Positions 44,987 through 54,338 are shown, counted from the first letter of the stretch. The stretch: 64,000 nucleotides of DNA from Bacillus benzoevorans (GCF_014207535.1 NZ_JACHGK010000001.1:248001-312000); one strand, 5' to 3'. A program made the numbers and translations. The notes: a model not told the origin generated them from the letters alone.

Positions 44987-46879
44987 GTGAGTACCTATGC
45001 ACAAAAAAAAGGGCTTGGCGCTTTTTTGTGGGACTATTTAACAACGGTAGACCATAAAAAGATTGCACACCTTTATTTTATTGCTGGGGCACTGTTCTTT
45101 GTTATCGGTGGATTAGAAGCGATGATGATTCGTATCCAGCTGATGAAACCTGATAATGATTTTGTTAGTGCCGGATTATTTAATGAAATTATAACCATGC
45201 ATGGAACAACGATGATTTTCTTGGCAGCAACACCGTTGTTGTTTGCCTTTATGAACGCGATTATGCCATTGCAAATTGGGGCACGGGATGTTGCGTTTCC
45301 ATTTTTAAACTCTTTAGGTTTTTGGTTGTTTCTTTTTGGTGGAATATTTTTGAACCTTTCTTGGTTTTTAGGCGGTGCACCAGATGCCGGATGGACATCC
45401 TATGCATCACTATCACTCGAATCACCGGGGCATGGGATTGATTTTTATACTATTGGTCTGCAAATATCCGGTTTCGGAACCTTAATGTCAGGAATTAACT
45501 TTTTGGTTACGATTATTAATATGCGTGCACCAGGAATGACTTTCATGAGAATGCCTTTGTTTACCTGGACAACATTTGTCGCATCGACTTTAATTTTATT
45601 TGCCTTTACACCGCTGGCTGTCGGGTTGTTTTTACTAACCTTTGATCGTTTGTTCGGAGCAAATTTCTTTGATGTAGCAGGCGGCGGAAACACGATCATT
45701 TATGAACATATTTTTTGGATTTTTGGACATCCTGAGGTATATATTTTAGTGTTACCTGCCTTTGGAATTTTCTCGGAAATTTTTTCAACATTCTCAAGAA
45801 AAAGACTATTCGGATATTCATCCATGGTTTTTGCTACCATGTTAATCGGATTCTTGGGATTCATGGTATGGGCTCACCATATGTTTACAACAGGACTTGG
45901 TCCGGTTGCGAATGCTATCTTCTCTGTGGCCACGATGGCCATTGCGGTTCCGACAGGAATTAAAATCTTTAACTGGCTGTTCACAATGTGGGGCGGAAGC
46001 ATAAAATTTACAACTCCAATGTTATACGCCGTGGCATTTATCCCATCCTTTGTTATGGGGGGAGTAACGGGAGTTATGCAGGCAGCTGCACCAGCAGACT
46101 ATCAATACCATGACAGTTATTTTATCGTAGCGCATTTCCACTATGTTATTGTCGGTGGTGTTGTGTTTGCTCTCTTAGCTGCAACTCATTTTTACTGGCC
46201 GAAAATGTTTGGTACTATGTTGAATGAAACATTAGGTAAAATTGTTTTCTGGTTATTTTTAATCGGTTTCCATTTAACATTCTTTATTCAGCATTTCCTT
46301 GGTTTAATGGGGATGCCGCGCCGTGTATTTACCTTCCTTCCTAATCAGGGCTGGGAAACTGCGAACTTAATTAGTACGATTGGTGCCTTTGTTATGGCAG
46401 TCGCAGTTATTATCACGGTGATCAATGTCATTATTACTTGTGTTAAAAATGAGAAAGTAGGCAACGATCCATGGGAAGATGGACGAACGCTTGAATGGGC
46501 AATTGCATCACCGCCTCCTTTCTATAATTTTAAACAAACACCGCTTGTACGCGGATTAGATCCATACTGGATTGAAAAAATGGAAGGCAAAAAGGAACTG
46601 ACACCTGCTGAGCCGCTTGGAGATATTCATATGCCGAACTCTTCCTTTAATCCATTTATGATTAGTTTAGGATTGTTTATTACTGCATTTGGTGCGATGT
46701 TCCAATATAATATGGAAAAAGATGATGTGTTCGGAAATCCGGCAGGGGTTATTACTTTTATCATCGGGCTTGTTATTACTTTTGCATCGATGGCATTCCG
46801 TTCTGTAAAAGATGATCACGGTTTTCATATCCATAAAGAAGATTTAATGGATAGCAATGATAAAGGGGGGAAGGCATAA
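44987..46879 (+). CDS. ctaD: Cytochrome caa3 oxidase subunit I CtaD
   Basis: Catalytic heme-copper subunit of 630 residues with 12 or more helices. Seen: the heme a ligand in ITMHGTTMIF, the CuB/Tyr region HPEVYILVLPAFG, the CuB His pair in WAHHMFTTG, the K-channel area and the heme ligands in VAHFHYVIVGG. GTG start with AAAGGGAGGA about seven bases upstream. Its stop overlaps the start of ctaE by one base. Confidence 0.97.
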   Translation: MSTYAQKKGLGAFLWDYLTTVDHKKIAHLYFIAGALFFVIGGLEAMMIRIQLMKPDNDFVSAGLFNEIITMHGTTMIFLAATPLLFAFMNAIMPLQIGARDVAFPFLNSLGFWLFLFGGIFLNLSWFLGGAPDAGWTSYASLSLESPGHGIDFYTIGLQISGFGTLMSGINFLVTIINMRAPGMTFMRMPLFTWTTFVASTLILFAFTPLAVGLFLLTFDRLFGANFFDVAGGGNTIIYEHIFWIFGHPEVYILVLPAFGIFSEIFSTFSRKRLFGYSSMVFATMLIGFLGFMVWAHHMFTTGLGPVANAIFSVATMAIAVPTGIKIFNWLFTMWGGSIKFTTPMLYAVAFIPSFVMGGVTGVMQAAAPADYQYHDSYFIVAHFHYVIVGGVVFALLAATHFYWPKMFGTMLNETLGKIVFWLFLIGFHLTFFIQHFLGLMGMPRRVFTFLPNQGWETANLISTIGAFVMAVAVIITVINVIITCVKNEKVGNDPWEDGRTLEWAIASPPPFYNFKQTPLVRGLDPYWIEKMEGKKELTPAEPLGDIHMPNSSFNPFMISLGLFITAFGAMFQYNMEKDDVFGNPAGVITFIIGLVITFASMAFRSVKDDHGFHIHKEDLMDSNDKGGKA

Positions 46880-47508
46880 TGATGGCGGAAGAAAAATGGA
46901 CTGCTGAAACATGGCCTGCTGCACCCGAACGGCAAACGTTAGAAGCGAAAAATAAATTTGTAGGTTTTTGGCTCTTCTTAGGCGGCGAAACGGTTCTCTT
47001 TGCCACGTTATTTGCCACATACCTGGCCTTAAAGGATAAAGTACCAAGTGCGGACCATAAGCTCGCAATTGACCTATTTGAGCTGCCGCTTGTTTTTGCC
47101 ACTACAATGATCCTGTTAACCAGTTCGTTAACAAGTGTTTATGCCATCTATCACATGAAGAATTTTCAGTTTAAAAAGATGATGGTGTGGCTGGGAGTGA
47201 CCGTTTTATTAGGGGCATCATTCTTAACGCTGGAAATTTATGAATTTAATCATTATGTGCATGAATTTCATCATACCTTTACGAGCAGCGCCTTTGGTTC
47301 AGCGTTCTATACACTGACGGGATTCCACGGAGCTCACGTAGCGTTTGGGTTATGCTGGATTCTAACCTTAATGGTTCGTAATGCAAAAAGAGGACTTAAT
47401 CTGTACAATGCGCCTAAATTTTATATTGCCAGCCTTTATTGGCATTTTATTGATGTCGTTTGGGTATTTATCTTTACGGTTGTATACTTGATGGGGATGG
47501 TGGGATAA
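46879..47508 (+). CDS. ctaE: Cytochrome caa3 oxidase subunit III CtaE
   Basis: A 209-residue membrane protein with about five helices: NKFVGFWLFLGGETVLFATLFATYL at the first, EFHHTFTSSAFGSAFYTLTGFHGAHV with the conserved FHG.H, and SLYWHFIDVVWVFIF at the end, typical of subunit III. ATG 46879 or 46882 is possible; GGGGGG AAGG precedes both. The overlap with ctaD suggests coupled translation. Confidence 0.96.
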   Translation: MMAEEKWTAETWPAAPERQTLEAKNKFVGFWLFLGGETVLFATLFATYLALKDKVPSADHKLAIDLFELPLVFATTMILLTSSLTSVYAIYHMKNFQFKKMMVWLGVTVLLGASFLTLEIYEFNHYVHEFHHTFTSSAFGSAFYTLTGFHGAHVAFGLCWILTLMVRNAKRGLNLYNAPKFYIASLYWHFIDVVWVFIFTVVYLMGMVG

Positions 47509-47512
47509 TCTG

Positions 47513-47845
47513 ATGAGTAATGAACAATTAAATTCGGTTAACCACAATGATATACACTATCGGCGGAAGAAAAATGCGGAGGAAATGAAACATCAGGTAA
47601 TTACCTTCGCCTTAATGATTTTCCTGACATTGGCCTCGTTTACCGCCGTTGCTTATGATGGATTTTCACCATGGTTTACTGTACCATTCATTGTTTTGCT
47701 TGCAGTTGTACAGGTAGCCTATCAGTTGTATTATTTTATGCATATGAGTCATAAAGGGCATGAAGTAGCTGCCATATACATGTTCAGCGGGATTTTAATT
47801 GCTTTTATTACCGTATTAGCCTTTGTTACGATTATCTGGTGGTAA
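47513..47845 (+). CDS. ctaF: Cytochrome caa3 oxidase subunit IV CtaF
   Basis: A 110-residue protein with three membrane helices, beginning MSNEQLNSVNHND and containing FALMIFLTLASFTAVAYDGFSPW and YQLYYFMHMSHKG. It follows ctaE by four bases and closes the ctaCDEF operon before a terminator. Small subunit IV supports assembly around the CuB centre in related enzymes. Confidence 0.94.
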   Translation: MSNEQLNSVNHNDIHYRRKKNAEEMKHQVITFALMIFLTLASFTAVAYDGFSPWFTVPFIVLLAVVQVAYQLYYFMHMSHKGHEVAAIYMFSGILIAFITVLAFVTIIWW

Positions 47846-47870
47846 GAAAGCATTTTATTGGAGAAATAAA

Positions 47871-47906
47871 AAAGGGGGATCGGCTGTGCTGATTTCCCTT
47901 TTCTTT
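47871..47906 (+). terminator. Terminator after ctaF
   Basis: AAAAGGGGGATC / GATTTCCCTTTT, 12-bp stem with two wobbles, 9-base loop and T-rich tail. Confidence 0.85.
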
Positions 47907-48045
47907 TACCGTGAGCACATGAGATAAAGGACGTTAAATTGAGTTTTTACCATTGTGACAGTATAATTGATGTATATGATAGATGGTGGGCACGAGAGGT
48001 CTATCGTTATAGAAAATAAACAAGTAAAGGGTGGTGAGTCTATAA

Positions 48046-48948
48046 ATGACATTGGATGTATTCGGTTTTCGAGCGTTATGGAGTCCTTATTTCTTCATCG
48101 CTGTTGTCCTATTCACAATTTCCTATTTTGTCCTGACGATTAAATACAGGTATTTATTTAAAGAAAGTAAGCCGCTGACATTTTCCCAAGGGATGCTGTT
48201 TATTTCGGCTATGATCCTACTCTATGTGATAAAAGGGTCTCCGTTAGACTTAATGGGGCATATCATGTTCTATGCTCATATGATTCAAATGGCATTTTTA
48301 TATTTACTAATACCGCCGATTTTGATCGTGGCTATACCTGCATGGGTTTGGCAGAAAATTTGGTCTGTAAGGTTTTTGAAAGGGTTATTCACTTTTTTTA
48401 CGAAACCATTACTTGCCCTTATTCTATTTAATGGCATGTTCTCTCTCTACCATATGCCGCTGATTTTTGATTTAGTGAAAACAGATATGTGGCTTCATGC
48501 AGCTTACACAAGTGTACTATTCTTGTTCTCCCTTTTTATGTGGTGGCCGCTGTTGAATAAAATAGAAAAATTGCAAACCCTTTCCGGATTAAAGAAAGTA
48601 GCTTATATTTTTGCCAGTGGAGTCCTATTAACACCTGCATGCGCGCTGATCATATTTAATGATCAACCGATGTATGCTGCCTATTCAGATCCGGAAGCAT
48701 GGATGGAGGCAATGCAGCTGTGCGTGCCTGCCGGAACATTGGCGAACCTAAATATAAATGGTCCTGAAATGTTTGCCTCTATGTCTCTCCTTCATGATCA
48801 GCAGCTTGGCGGCGTGTTGATGAAAATCATTCAGGAAGTCATTTATGGTGCTATGCTGGCCAGAGTTTTTTATGAGTGGTACCGTAGTGATCAAAAGGAA
48901 GCTGAGGAGCAGCAAGTTTCCCATCTGGACCCCTATTCTATAAAATAA
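48046..48948 (+). CDS. ctaG: Cytochrome c oxidase assembly factor CtaG (caa3 type)
   Basis: A 300-residue protein with seven predicted helices, unrelated to the mitochondrial Cox11-type CtaG. Conserved features include MGHIMFYAHMIQMAFLYLLIPP, FNGMFSLYHMPLIFD and LHDQQLGGVLMKI with His and Met residues likely to hold copper. In B. subtilis CtaG is needed for caa3 activity. Separate from ctaCDEF by a terminator, so it probably has its own promoter. Confidence 0.93.
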   Translation: MTLDVFGFRALWSPYFFIAVVLFTISYFVLTIKYRYLFKESKPLTFSQGMLFISAMILLYVIKGSPLDLMGHIMFYAHMIQMAFLYLLIPPILIVAIPAWVWQKIWSVRFLKGLFTFFTKPLLALILFNGMFSLYHMPLIFDLVKTDMWLHAAYTSVLFLFSLFMWWPLLNKIEKLQTLSGLKKVAYIFASGVLLTPACALIIFNDQPMYAAYSDPEAWMEAMQLCVPAGTLANLNINGPEMFASMSLLHDQQLGGVLMKIIQEVIYGAMLARVFYEWYRSDQKEAEEQQVSHLDPYSIK

Positions 48949-48963
48949 ATATTGTCCTGTAAT

Positions 48964-48994
48964 AAACCTCTCAATTCATGTAGTTGAGAGGTTT
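48964..48994 (+). terminator. Terminator after ctaG
   Basis: AAACCTCTCAA / TTGAGAGGTTT, 11-bp perfect stem with a 9-base loop; the T tail is weak. Confidence 0.75.
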
Positions 48995-49179
48995 CATTTG
49001 GGTGATAAAATAAATGTCAAGCAGGAATGTCACACTTTTCGTAAAAGAATAGTCTGATATAGTAAAATTGTGTGAAAACATTCTGTTTATTCTTGTATTC
49101 CCTATACTGCTCCACTAAACTTATAATAGCTAGAGTACGATTGATCCATTAATCCATAATTAGAGAGGAAGCAATCATC

Positions 49180-49641
49180 ATGGACTTACCAATTTTACCT
49201 ACGATAAGTACATCTTTTATCGTCATTAGTGCAATAACCGTTGCGATTGGCTGGAACTTAATCCGTCAGCGAAAAAGAGAAGCGCATAAAAAAACAATGA
49301 TGCTGGCAGCTTTGTTTGCCGTTATTTTCTTCCTTATTTATGCCAGCAGAACGATATTTATCGGCAATACGGCCTTTGGTGGACCAGAGGATATTAAGAT
49401 TTATTATACGGTCTTTTTAATATTCCATATAACATTGGCAACAGTTGGAGCAGTGCTAGGAATTATGATGCTGGTAACTGGGTTTAAAAATAACTTTGCC
49501 TTCCATCGTAAGATAGGTCCTGCTACAAGTGTAATATGGTTTTGTACAGCTATTACAGGTGTAGTTGTTTACTTATTATTGTATGTGTTTTATCATGGCG
49601 GCGATACAACTTCAGTCATTAAAGCGATACTAGGTTTTTAA
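49180..49641 (+). CDS. ctaM: DUF420 membrane protein, CtaM/YozB-like oxidase assembly factor
   Basis: A 153-residue protein with four predicted helices. The family signature is LPTIST…AITVAIGWNLIRQRKREAHKKTMM, FHITLATVGAVLGI and FHRKIGPAT, with conserved His residues. In Staphylococcus aureus the DUF420 protein CtaM is required for the heme A-containing terminal oxidase; B. subtilis YozB is the homologue. Its place directly behind ctaG supports the same role here. Confidence 0.85.
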   Translation: MDLPILPTISTSFIVISAITVAIGWNLIRQRKREAHKKTMMLAALFAVIFFLIYASRTIFIGNTAFGGPEDIKIYYTVFLIFHITLATVGAVLGIMMLVTGFKNNFAFHRKIGPATSVIWFCTAITGVVVYLLLYVFYHGGDTTSVIKAILGF

Positions 49642-49654
49642 AGAAGGCATTAAA

Positions 49655-49686
49655 AAAAGGTGCTGCGGTTTTCCGCGGCACCTTTT
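49655..49686. terminator. Bidirectional terminator between ctaM and ylbA
   Basis: AAAAGGTGCTGCGG / CCGCGGCACCTTTT, 14-bp stem (one wobble) with loop TTTT and A- and T-runs outside. Confidence 0.9.
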
Positions 49687-49697
49687 CTAAAAAGAAG

Positions 49698-50060
49698 TTA
49701 TTTTTTTGCAATTGCGCTGATTTCTTCTTTTAGATTTGTTAAGATCGTTTCACATTGTGTCACTAAGGATTTAGGGAAGTTTTCTCCTTCGCCATACTCG
49801 ACACCATGCGGATAATAATATTTGCCCAGTAATGGAGTCAAAAGCTGTACCAGCGCTTTATTTGCGCCTACATCCCCTTCAACTGCATACCCTTGTACGC
49901 GAAGATAGAAAACGCCTTCATTTAATTCAAATTTTCGATCGTATGTAACCCTGTCATAATCCCATTGGCTTTCTCTGACTAGCCCATATTCAAGCATTAC
50001 ATCATCAAGGCGTCTTAAATCAGCTTTTAACCCTTCAAATCCTGTGTTTTCAAATTTCAT
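49698..50060 (-). CDS. ylbA: YugN-like family protein (YlbA position)
   Basis: A 120-residue soluble protein MKFENTGFEGLKADLRRLDD… with SQWDYDRVTYDRKFE and YYPHGVEYGEGENFP, features of the YugN-like family. B. subtilis has ylbA of equal size between ctaG and ylbB, so the symbol is by position. Function unknown. Confidence 0.7.
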   Translation of the reverse strand: MKFENTGFEGLKADLRRLDDVMLEYGLVRESQWDYDRVTYDRKFELNEGVFYLRVQGYAVEGDVGANKALVQLLTPLLGKYYYPHGVEYGEGENFPKSLVTQCETILTNLKEEISAIAKK

Positions 50061-50359
50061 CCTGTACCCCTCCCAACAACCTCGGTTTCATTCAATCATG
50101 AAAATGGTTCTGTTAATTTCACAACAAAGTTTACCCAAATTTAATAATAGTGGAAAAGCGATTAAGTTGCAATCCATTTTCGGGAAGAAAAATGACTGAA
50201 AAGATAATCTTTTTATAAAGATGGCGTGCCCTGGATGAAGGAACAGGGGGTGATTTTCCCTGAGTTTGCATAATACGTGATGAAGTGGAGAAAATGATTA
50301 AAGAAGAACATTTAAGACTAGATTATGTCTTGATACATGATAAGGAGGAATAGTGGGAA

Positions 50360-50791
50360 ATGAAAAGAATTCGCGATATTATGACAGATGAAATTGAATG
50401 CTGTTCTTTGTTGGATAATGTCTATGAGGTAGCGGTAAAAATGAAGGAACTCAATGTTGGCGCTATCCCGATCGTAGATGAGGAAAGACTTATTGGGATG
50501 ATTACGGATAGGGATATTGTTGTTCGTGGTGTGGCCGGGAAAAAGCCTGGTTCAACAAAAGTAGGAGAGATCATGAGTGACAGCTTGTATACGATTTCAC
50601 CTGATGCTAATGTAACGGAAGGGGCCCATTTAATGGCGCAGCAGCAAATTAGACGCTTGCCGGTAGTAGAAGGTGAACGCTTGATTGGTATCGTAAGTCT
50701 GGGAGATTTCGCCATAAATCAACTTACAGACCAACAGGCAGGAAGTGCTCTTACCGATATTTCAGAGCAGCAAGATTTTATCCAACATTAA
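50360..50791 (+). CDS. ylbB: CBS-domain protein YlbB
   Basis: A 143-residue protein made of two CBS motifs: MKRIRDIMTDEIECCSLLDN and GEIMSDSLYTISPDANVTE, each followed by the (I/L)PVV/DRDI pattern (VGAIPIVDEE…MITDRDIVVRG; IRRLPVVEGE). CBS pairs bind adenosine nucleotides; no ligand is known here. AAGGAGGAAT precedes the ATG. Matches YlbB by sequence pattern and place. Confidence 0.85.
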   Translation: MKRIRDIMTDEIECCSLLDNVYEVAVKMKELNVGAIPIVDEERLIGMITDRDIVVRGVAGKKPGSTKVGEIMSDSLYTISPDANVTEGAHLMAQQQIRRLPVVEGERLIGIVSLGDFAINQLTDQQAGSALTDISEQQDFIQH

Positions 50792-50813
50792 GGCACCTTT
50801 AAGGTGTCTTTTC
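50790..50813 (+). terminator. Terminator after ylbB
   Basis: AAGGCACCT / AGGTGTCTT, 9-bp stem with one wobble and a 3-base loop, TTTT tail; overlaps the stop codon. Confidence 0.7.
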
Positions 50814-50989
50814 TGTATGCAAAGCGTGGATTCCGGTTCCATCATCCTCCAAATGTAAAAGCCCCCAGAACGATTATTTTGATGCTCTCAAAATTAGAAA
50901 TCATCACGCTATCAAATTGAAAAGCTGGAATGATATAATAATGGCAAGCAATGATCATTTATGGACGAATAAAGAGAATCAGCGAGGAG

Positions 50990-52051
50990 GTGAGTCTCTT
51001 AAAAACTTTTATTCGAATTATGATTAGTTTAGTGACTGTAGCTGCTATTGGTTTTTGGATAAATGTATCTGATAAGGAGAATCAAGGGGTTCCTGATAAT
51101 CAGGACTATACAGTTTCGGATGAAAATCAAGATGAAAACATTCAGCCGTCGTCTGCAATCCATTTTAAAACAGAAGGATTATTTCGTTTAATTGGAAGTA
51201 CAAAGAAGGAGGTCCGAAAACAACTAGGTGAACCTTCAAGGGTGGATCTATCTGCCTATGGGTATGATTGGTGGATTTACAATAAGAATCAGGATGAGTA
51301 TTTACAAGTCGGAATGGATAAAGGAAAGGCTGTTACCGTTTATGCACTCGGTAAGGATGTTGATATTAGTCCATTTTACATTGGGCAGTCCATTGGAGAC
51401 ATTTATGCAATGAATATTATCGATACGAATATCAGTTTCGAATATAAAGATAGCTCTTATCATTTTGAATTATCCGAGGAAGAAATTAATACCAATCCGC
51501 TTATTCACATTGAAAATGTTTTTGTGCAATTATACATTGATAAATTTACTGGAGAATTATCGAGTATTCGTTTAATGAATGCGCCGACTTTAATTAAAAT
51601 ACGGCCGTATGAACTATTATTTCGAGGGGATTTATTAGAGCCGCCAAATGACATCGAAATCGATGAGAAGAAATTAGAACGTGATTTAGAAATGCAAGTT
51701 CATGAGATGGCAAATATTTTCCGTATCCGCCATAAAGCAGAACCGCTGCAGCTGGATGAAAAAATAGCAGAAGCTGCTTATTCCCATAGTGTGGACATGT
51801 TTGAAAGCAATAATTTCTCCTCAACATCGGAGGAATATGGCGAAGTTTCTGAGCGATTAAGAGCAGGGGGCGTCAACTTTCAAAGCTTCGGCGAAAATAT
51901 TGCGTACGATTACATTGATGCAGCAGATGTACTGGAAGGATGGTTAAACGATAAAGAGTATCGCGATCATTTGCTGAATGCGGACTTTACCCATTTTGGG
52001 GCAGGTGTTTATAAAAACTATTACACCATGGATATGATTCAAAGGCAGTAA
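50990..52051 (+). CDS. ylbC: CAP-domain protein YlbC
   Basis: Membrane-anchored or secreted protein: one N-terminal hydrophobic segment (about 8–25), a CAP-associated domain (about 60–200; TEGLFRLIGSTKKEVRKQLGEPSRVD) and a C-terminal CAP/SCP domain (about 235–353; VHEMANIFRIRH, AAYSHSVDMFE, SFGENIAYDY, YRDHLLN). The start is uncertain: AGGAGGTGA at 50985 overlaps GTG 50990, and ATG 50951 has no ribosome site. Matches YlbC. Function unknown. Confidence 0.75.
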   Translation: MSLLKTFIRIMISLVTVAAIGFWINVSDKENQGVPDNQDYTVSDENQDENIQPSSAIHFKTEGLFRLIGSTKKEVRKQLGEPSRVDLSAYGYDWWIYNKNQDEYLQVGMDKGKAVTVYALGKDVDISPFYIGQSIGDIYAMNIIDTNISFEYKDSSYHFELSEEEINTNPLIHIENVFVQLYIDKFTGELSSIRLMNAPTLIKIRPYELLFRGDLLEPPNDIEIDEKKLERDLEMQVHEMANIFRIRHKAEPLQLDEKIAEAAYSHSVDMFESNNFSSTSEEYGEVSERLRAGGVNFQSFGENIAYDYIDAADVLEGWLNDKEYRDHLLNADFTHFGAGVYKNYYTMDMIQRQ

Positions 52052-52140
52052 CCTGTGCTGCTGGATTGTTTTTCTATTCACCAATTTTTGTGCCATACAT
52101 AAAGTAATATAGGCAACTGCTTAGGTTGAGGTGAATGGAT

Positions 52141-52545
52141 ATGACAACTAAAAAGCTTCATCCGTCGATTGAGGAATTTAAAGAGTTTGTCAATAAAAAT
52201 CCCCAAATCATAGATGAAGTGCGATCTGGGAAAGCAACATTACAGGAATTGTATGAGGATTGGTACTTGTTTGGTGAAGAGGATGCCAGGTGGGATGCTG
52301 ACCGTGCAGAAAAAAACACTGAAAAAAATACATCCAGTATAAAAGGAGGAGATTGGCTGACACATTTTTTAGGGTCAATGAAAAAGATGGATCCCAATCA
52401 AATTCAAGGTCAATTAGGTCAGTTAAGCAAGGCCCTCGGAGCTATTCAGAATGTAATCATGCAATTACAGGGCGGAGCCGCCGGTCAGGGCATAAAAGTC
52501 TCAGCACAAAAACCAAATCATCCATTTCAATTTAGGAAAGATTGA
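52141..52545 (+). CDS. ylbD: YlbD family spore-associated protein
   Basis: A 134-residue protein: N-terminal HPSIEEFKEFVNKNPQIIDEV and LYEDWYLFGEEDARWD are the YlbD family signature; the C-terminal half is Gly/Gln-rich (DPNQIQGQLGQLSKALGAIQNVI). YlbD is annotated as a spore coat protein in Bacillus. ATG 52141 is eight bases after GAGGTG; ATG 52135 is too close. ylbE follows after 20 bases. Confidence 0.85.
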   Translation: MTTKKLHPSIEEFKEFVNKNPQIIDEVRSGKATLQELYEDWYLFGEEDARWDADRAEKNTEKNTSSIKGGDWLTHFLGSMKKMDPNQIQGQLGQLSKALGAIQNVIMQLQGGAAGQGIKVSAQKPNHPFQFRKD

Positions 52546-52565
52546 TTCTCACGGGGAGAAGATAG

Positions 52566-52805
52566 ATGAGAAAAGATGTATATATGTATTTGGAGCAGCA
52601 AAAGGAATTAATGGCATTCCTTCGTGAGCAGCCTGTCTGGTACAGAAGATTGACAAGAGATCCGAACAAATTGCAAAATATGGAAATTGAGGCGCTGCAT
52701 TATTATAAAAAAACGATCCCTCATCATGTTGCGAAATTTTCCAATGGAGTGCAAATGGCTACTATGATGATGAGCATGTTTCAGGCTATGAATGCAGACA
52801 AATAG
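52566..52805 (+). CDS. ylbE: YlbE-like protein
   Basis: A 79-residue helical protein: MRKDVYMYLEQQKELMAFLREQPVWYRRLTRDP and TIPHHVAKFSNGVQMATMMMSMF are seen in segments and match YlbE. It shares a transcript with ylbD and ends before a terminator. Probably sporulation-linked by context; function unknown. Confidence 0.88.
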   Translation: MRKDVYMYLEQQKELMAFLREQPVWYRRLTRDPNKLQNMEIEALHYYKKTIPHHVAKFSNGVQMATMMMSMFQAMNADK

Positions 52806-52823
52806 CGAAGTATAACGGGATAG

Positions 52824-52868
52824 TGCCAGAACTAAGGAGAGAAGAACTCCTCAGACTCTGGCATTTTT
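52824..52868 (+). terminator. Terminator after ylbE
   Basis: TGCCAGA / TCTGGCA outer stem and AGGAG / CTCCT inner stem, followed by T5. Confidence 0.8.
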
Positions 52869-53004
52869 GTTTTCCATGCAAATATATTTTTTACCCCACA
52901 AAACGGATTTTAGAGTAAAAATACAACGATCGGCAAACACTACTATCAGATTTAGTCTATTAGACATTTGTTTTTTTACGAAACAAATGACAGGAGTGAT
53001 AGTA

Positions 53005-53409
53005 ATGAAAAATATGTTTTACGCAGGAACACTGTTCATGATATTGATGATGCTTTCAGCGTGCCAGAAGGATATACCGGAACCAGAAACGAAGAAATTT
53101 GTCATCCTGCAGGAAGCGGCAGTACAGGCATCAGGACTTACCATAGAGTCGAATGATTCTTTTGTAGTTAAGCATCAAGTTAGGGGCAGTGATGTATATT
53201 TTGAATGTATGGTAAAGGGGACTTCGTTTAGAAATGGGGGGGCAAAAATTATCCTTTATATTGATGGTAAAAGAACAAAAGAAGTAAACAATGCTGCTTT
53301 TATTGTGAAAGGGCTCAATAAAGGAATGCATAAAATAAAGCTTGAATTGAAAGCAGCTAATCAGCAAACAGCTTTGGCTGAAAAAGTAATGGATATTGAA
53401 ATCAAATGA
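53005..53409 (+). CDS. Small lipoprotein of unknown function
   Basis: A 134-residue lipoprotein with lipobox LMMLSAC (Cys near 20) and a beta-rich, Ig-like-looking remainder (FVVKHQVRGSDVYFECMVKG, AAFIVKGLNKGMHKIKLEL). ATG 53005 has AGGAG eight bases before it; the upstream 46 codons are not supported. It is inserted between ylbE and ylbF, where B. subtilis has no such gene that I recall. Substrate or role unknown. Confidence 0.75.
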   Translation: MKNMFYAGTLFMILMMLSACQKDIPEPETKKFVILQEAAVQASGLTIESNDSFVVKHQVRGSDVYFECMVKGTSFRNGGAKIILYIDGKRTKEVNNAAFIVKGLNKGMHKIKLELKAANQQTALAEKVMDIEIK

Positions 53410-53497
53410 TAATGGAGGAACCTGCCATCAAAGTGAATGGACCTGCATTTCGCTTTTACTCTGTTTCATGCTAAAATAGGAGCGGAGGTGTTTTTTC

Positions 53498-53947
53498 TTG
53501 CTTGCTACTATCGAAAGTGTATTAATATTAGAAAATGCCGAAAAAATAGCGGAAATGATTAATCAATCGGAAATTGCCGCTTATTATAGATTATGTTTAG
53601 ATAAATTGAAGAACAACGAAGAAACGCAGAAGAAAATCCGCGGCTTTATAGAGATGAAGGAAAAGTATGAAGAAGTGCAGCGGTTTGGTCAATATCATCC
53701 CGATTACAAAAAAGTAATGAGGGAAATAAGAGAAGTGAAACGAAAGATGGATTTGGATGAACATGTTGCCGAGTTTCGCAAAGCCGAAAATGACTTGCAG
53801 GGCTTACTTGACGAGGTAAGTGTTATTATCGGACGTGCAGTTTCCGATAATATTAAGGTTCCTACAGGTAATCCGTTTTTTGACAGTCTTTCAAATTGCT
53901 CAAGCGGCGGTTGTGGAAGCGGTGGCAGCTGCGGGTGTTCAGTTTAA
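53498..53947 (+). CDS. ylbF: RicF (YlbF), Fe–S subunit of the RicAFT RNA-processing complex
   Basis: A 149-residue helical protein ending in a Cys-rich tail GGCGSGGSCGCSV. YlbF forms a complex with YmcA (RicA) and YaaT (RicT) that carries 4Fe-4S clusters, helps RNase Y mature many mRNAs, and affects competence, biofilm and sporulation. The tail cysteines are probable cluster ligands. TTG start with GGAGGTG upstream. RNase J1 is also in this window. Confidence 0.92.
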   Translation: MLATIESVLILENAEKIAEMINQSEIAAYYRLCLDKLKNNEETQKKIRGFIEMKEKYEEVQRFGQYHPDYKKVMREIREVKRKMDLDEHVAEFRKAENDLQGLLDEVSVIIGRAVSDNIKVPTGNPFFDSLSNCSSGGCGSGGSCGCSV

Positions 53948-53956
53948 TTAACGATT

Positions 53957-53990
53957 AAAAGGAGTGTGCCATTCGCTGCCGCTCCTTTTT
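53957..53990 (+). terminator. Terminator after ylbF
   Basis: AAAAGGAG / CTCCTTTT stem with a 17-base loop and T5. Confidence 0.7.
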
Positions 53991-54062
53991 CGTTTCTCAA
54001 GATTGAAAAGAGTTCGTTTTTTGTGTAGACTAAGAATAGAAATGTAAATGAGGAGAAATGTT

Positions 54063-54338
54063 ATGATAGGACAGCGGCAAGGTATAATCGTTTGGCTGAA
54101 TTCCGTTAAACATGCAAAAATGCTCAGAAGATTCGGCAATGTCCACTATGTCTCAAGAAGACTAAAATATGTTGTATTATACTGCAATCAGGAAGAAATC
54201 GATGAGTTAATGAATAAATTAAAAACCTATTCATTTGTAAAAAAGGTTGAACCATCTTTTAAACCTTATGTAAAAATTGAGTATGAAAATTCGAAACCGG
54301 ATAAAGCGAAGGAATACGATTATAAGATGGGGATTTAA
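54063..54338 (+). CDS. ylbG: UPF0298 protein YlbG
   Basis: A 91-residue protein with GQRQGIIVWLNSVKHAKMLR, FGNVHYVSRRLKYVVLYC and VKKVEPSFKPYVK, matching YlbG. ATG 54063 is eight bases after AGGAG; the ATG at 54048 precedes that site. It belongs to a cytosolic family of unknown function, always near rsmD in Bacillus. Confidence 0.92.
   Translation: MIGQRQGIIVWLNSVKHAKMLRRFGNVHYVSRRLKYVVLYCNQEEIDELMNKLKTYSFVKKVEPSFKPYVKIEYENSKPDKAKEYDYKMGI

Noticed and set aside
50285..50353. 22-codon frame ending in the ylbB ribosome site
   Set aside because: GTG start lacks a Shine-Dalgarno sequence; the end only coincides with AAGGAGGAAT of ylbB.
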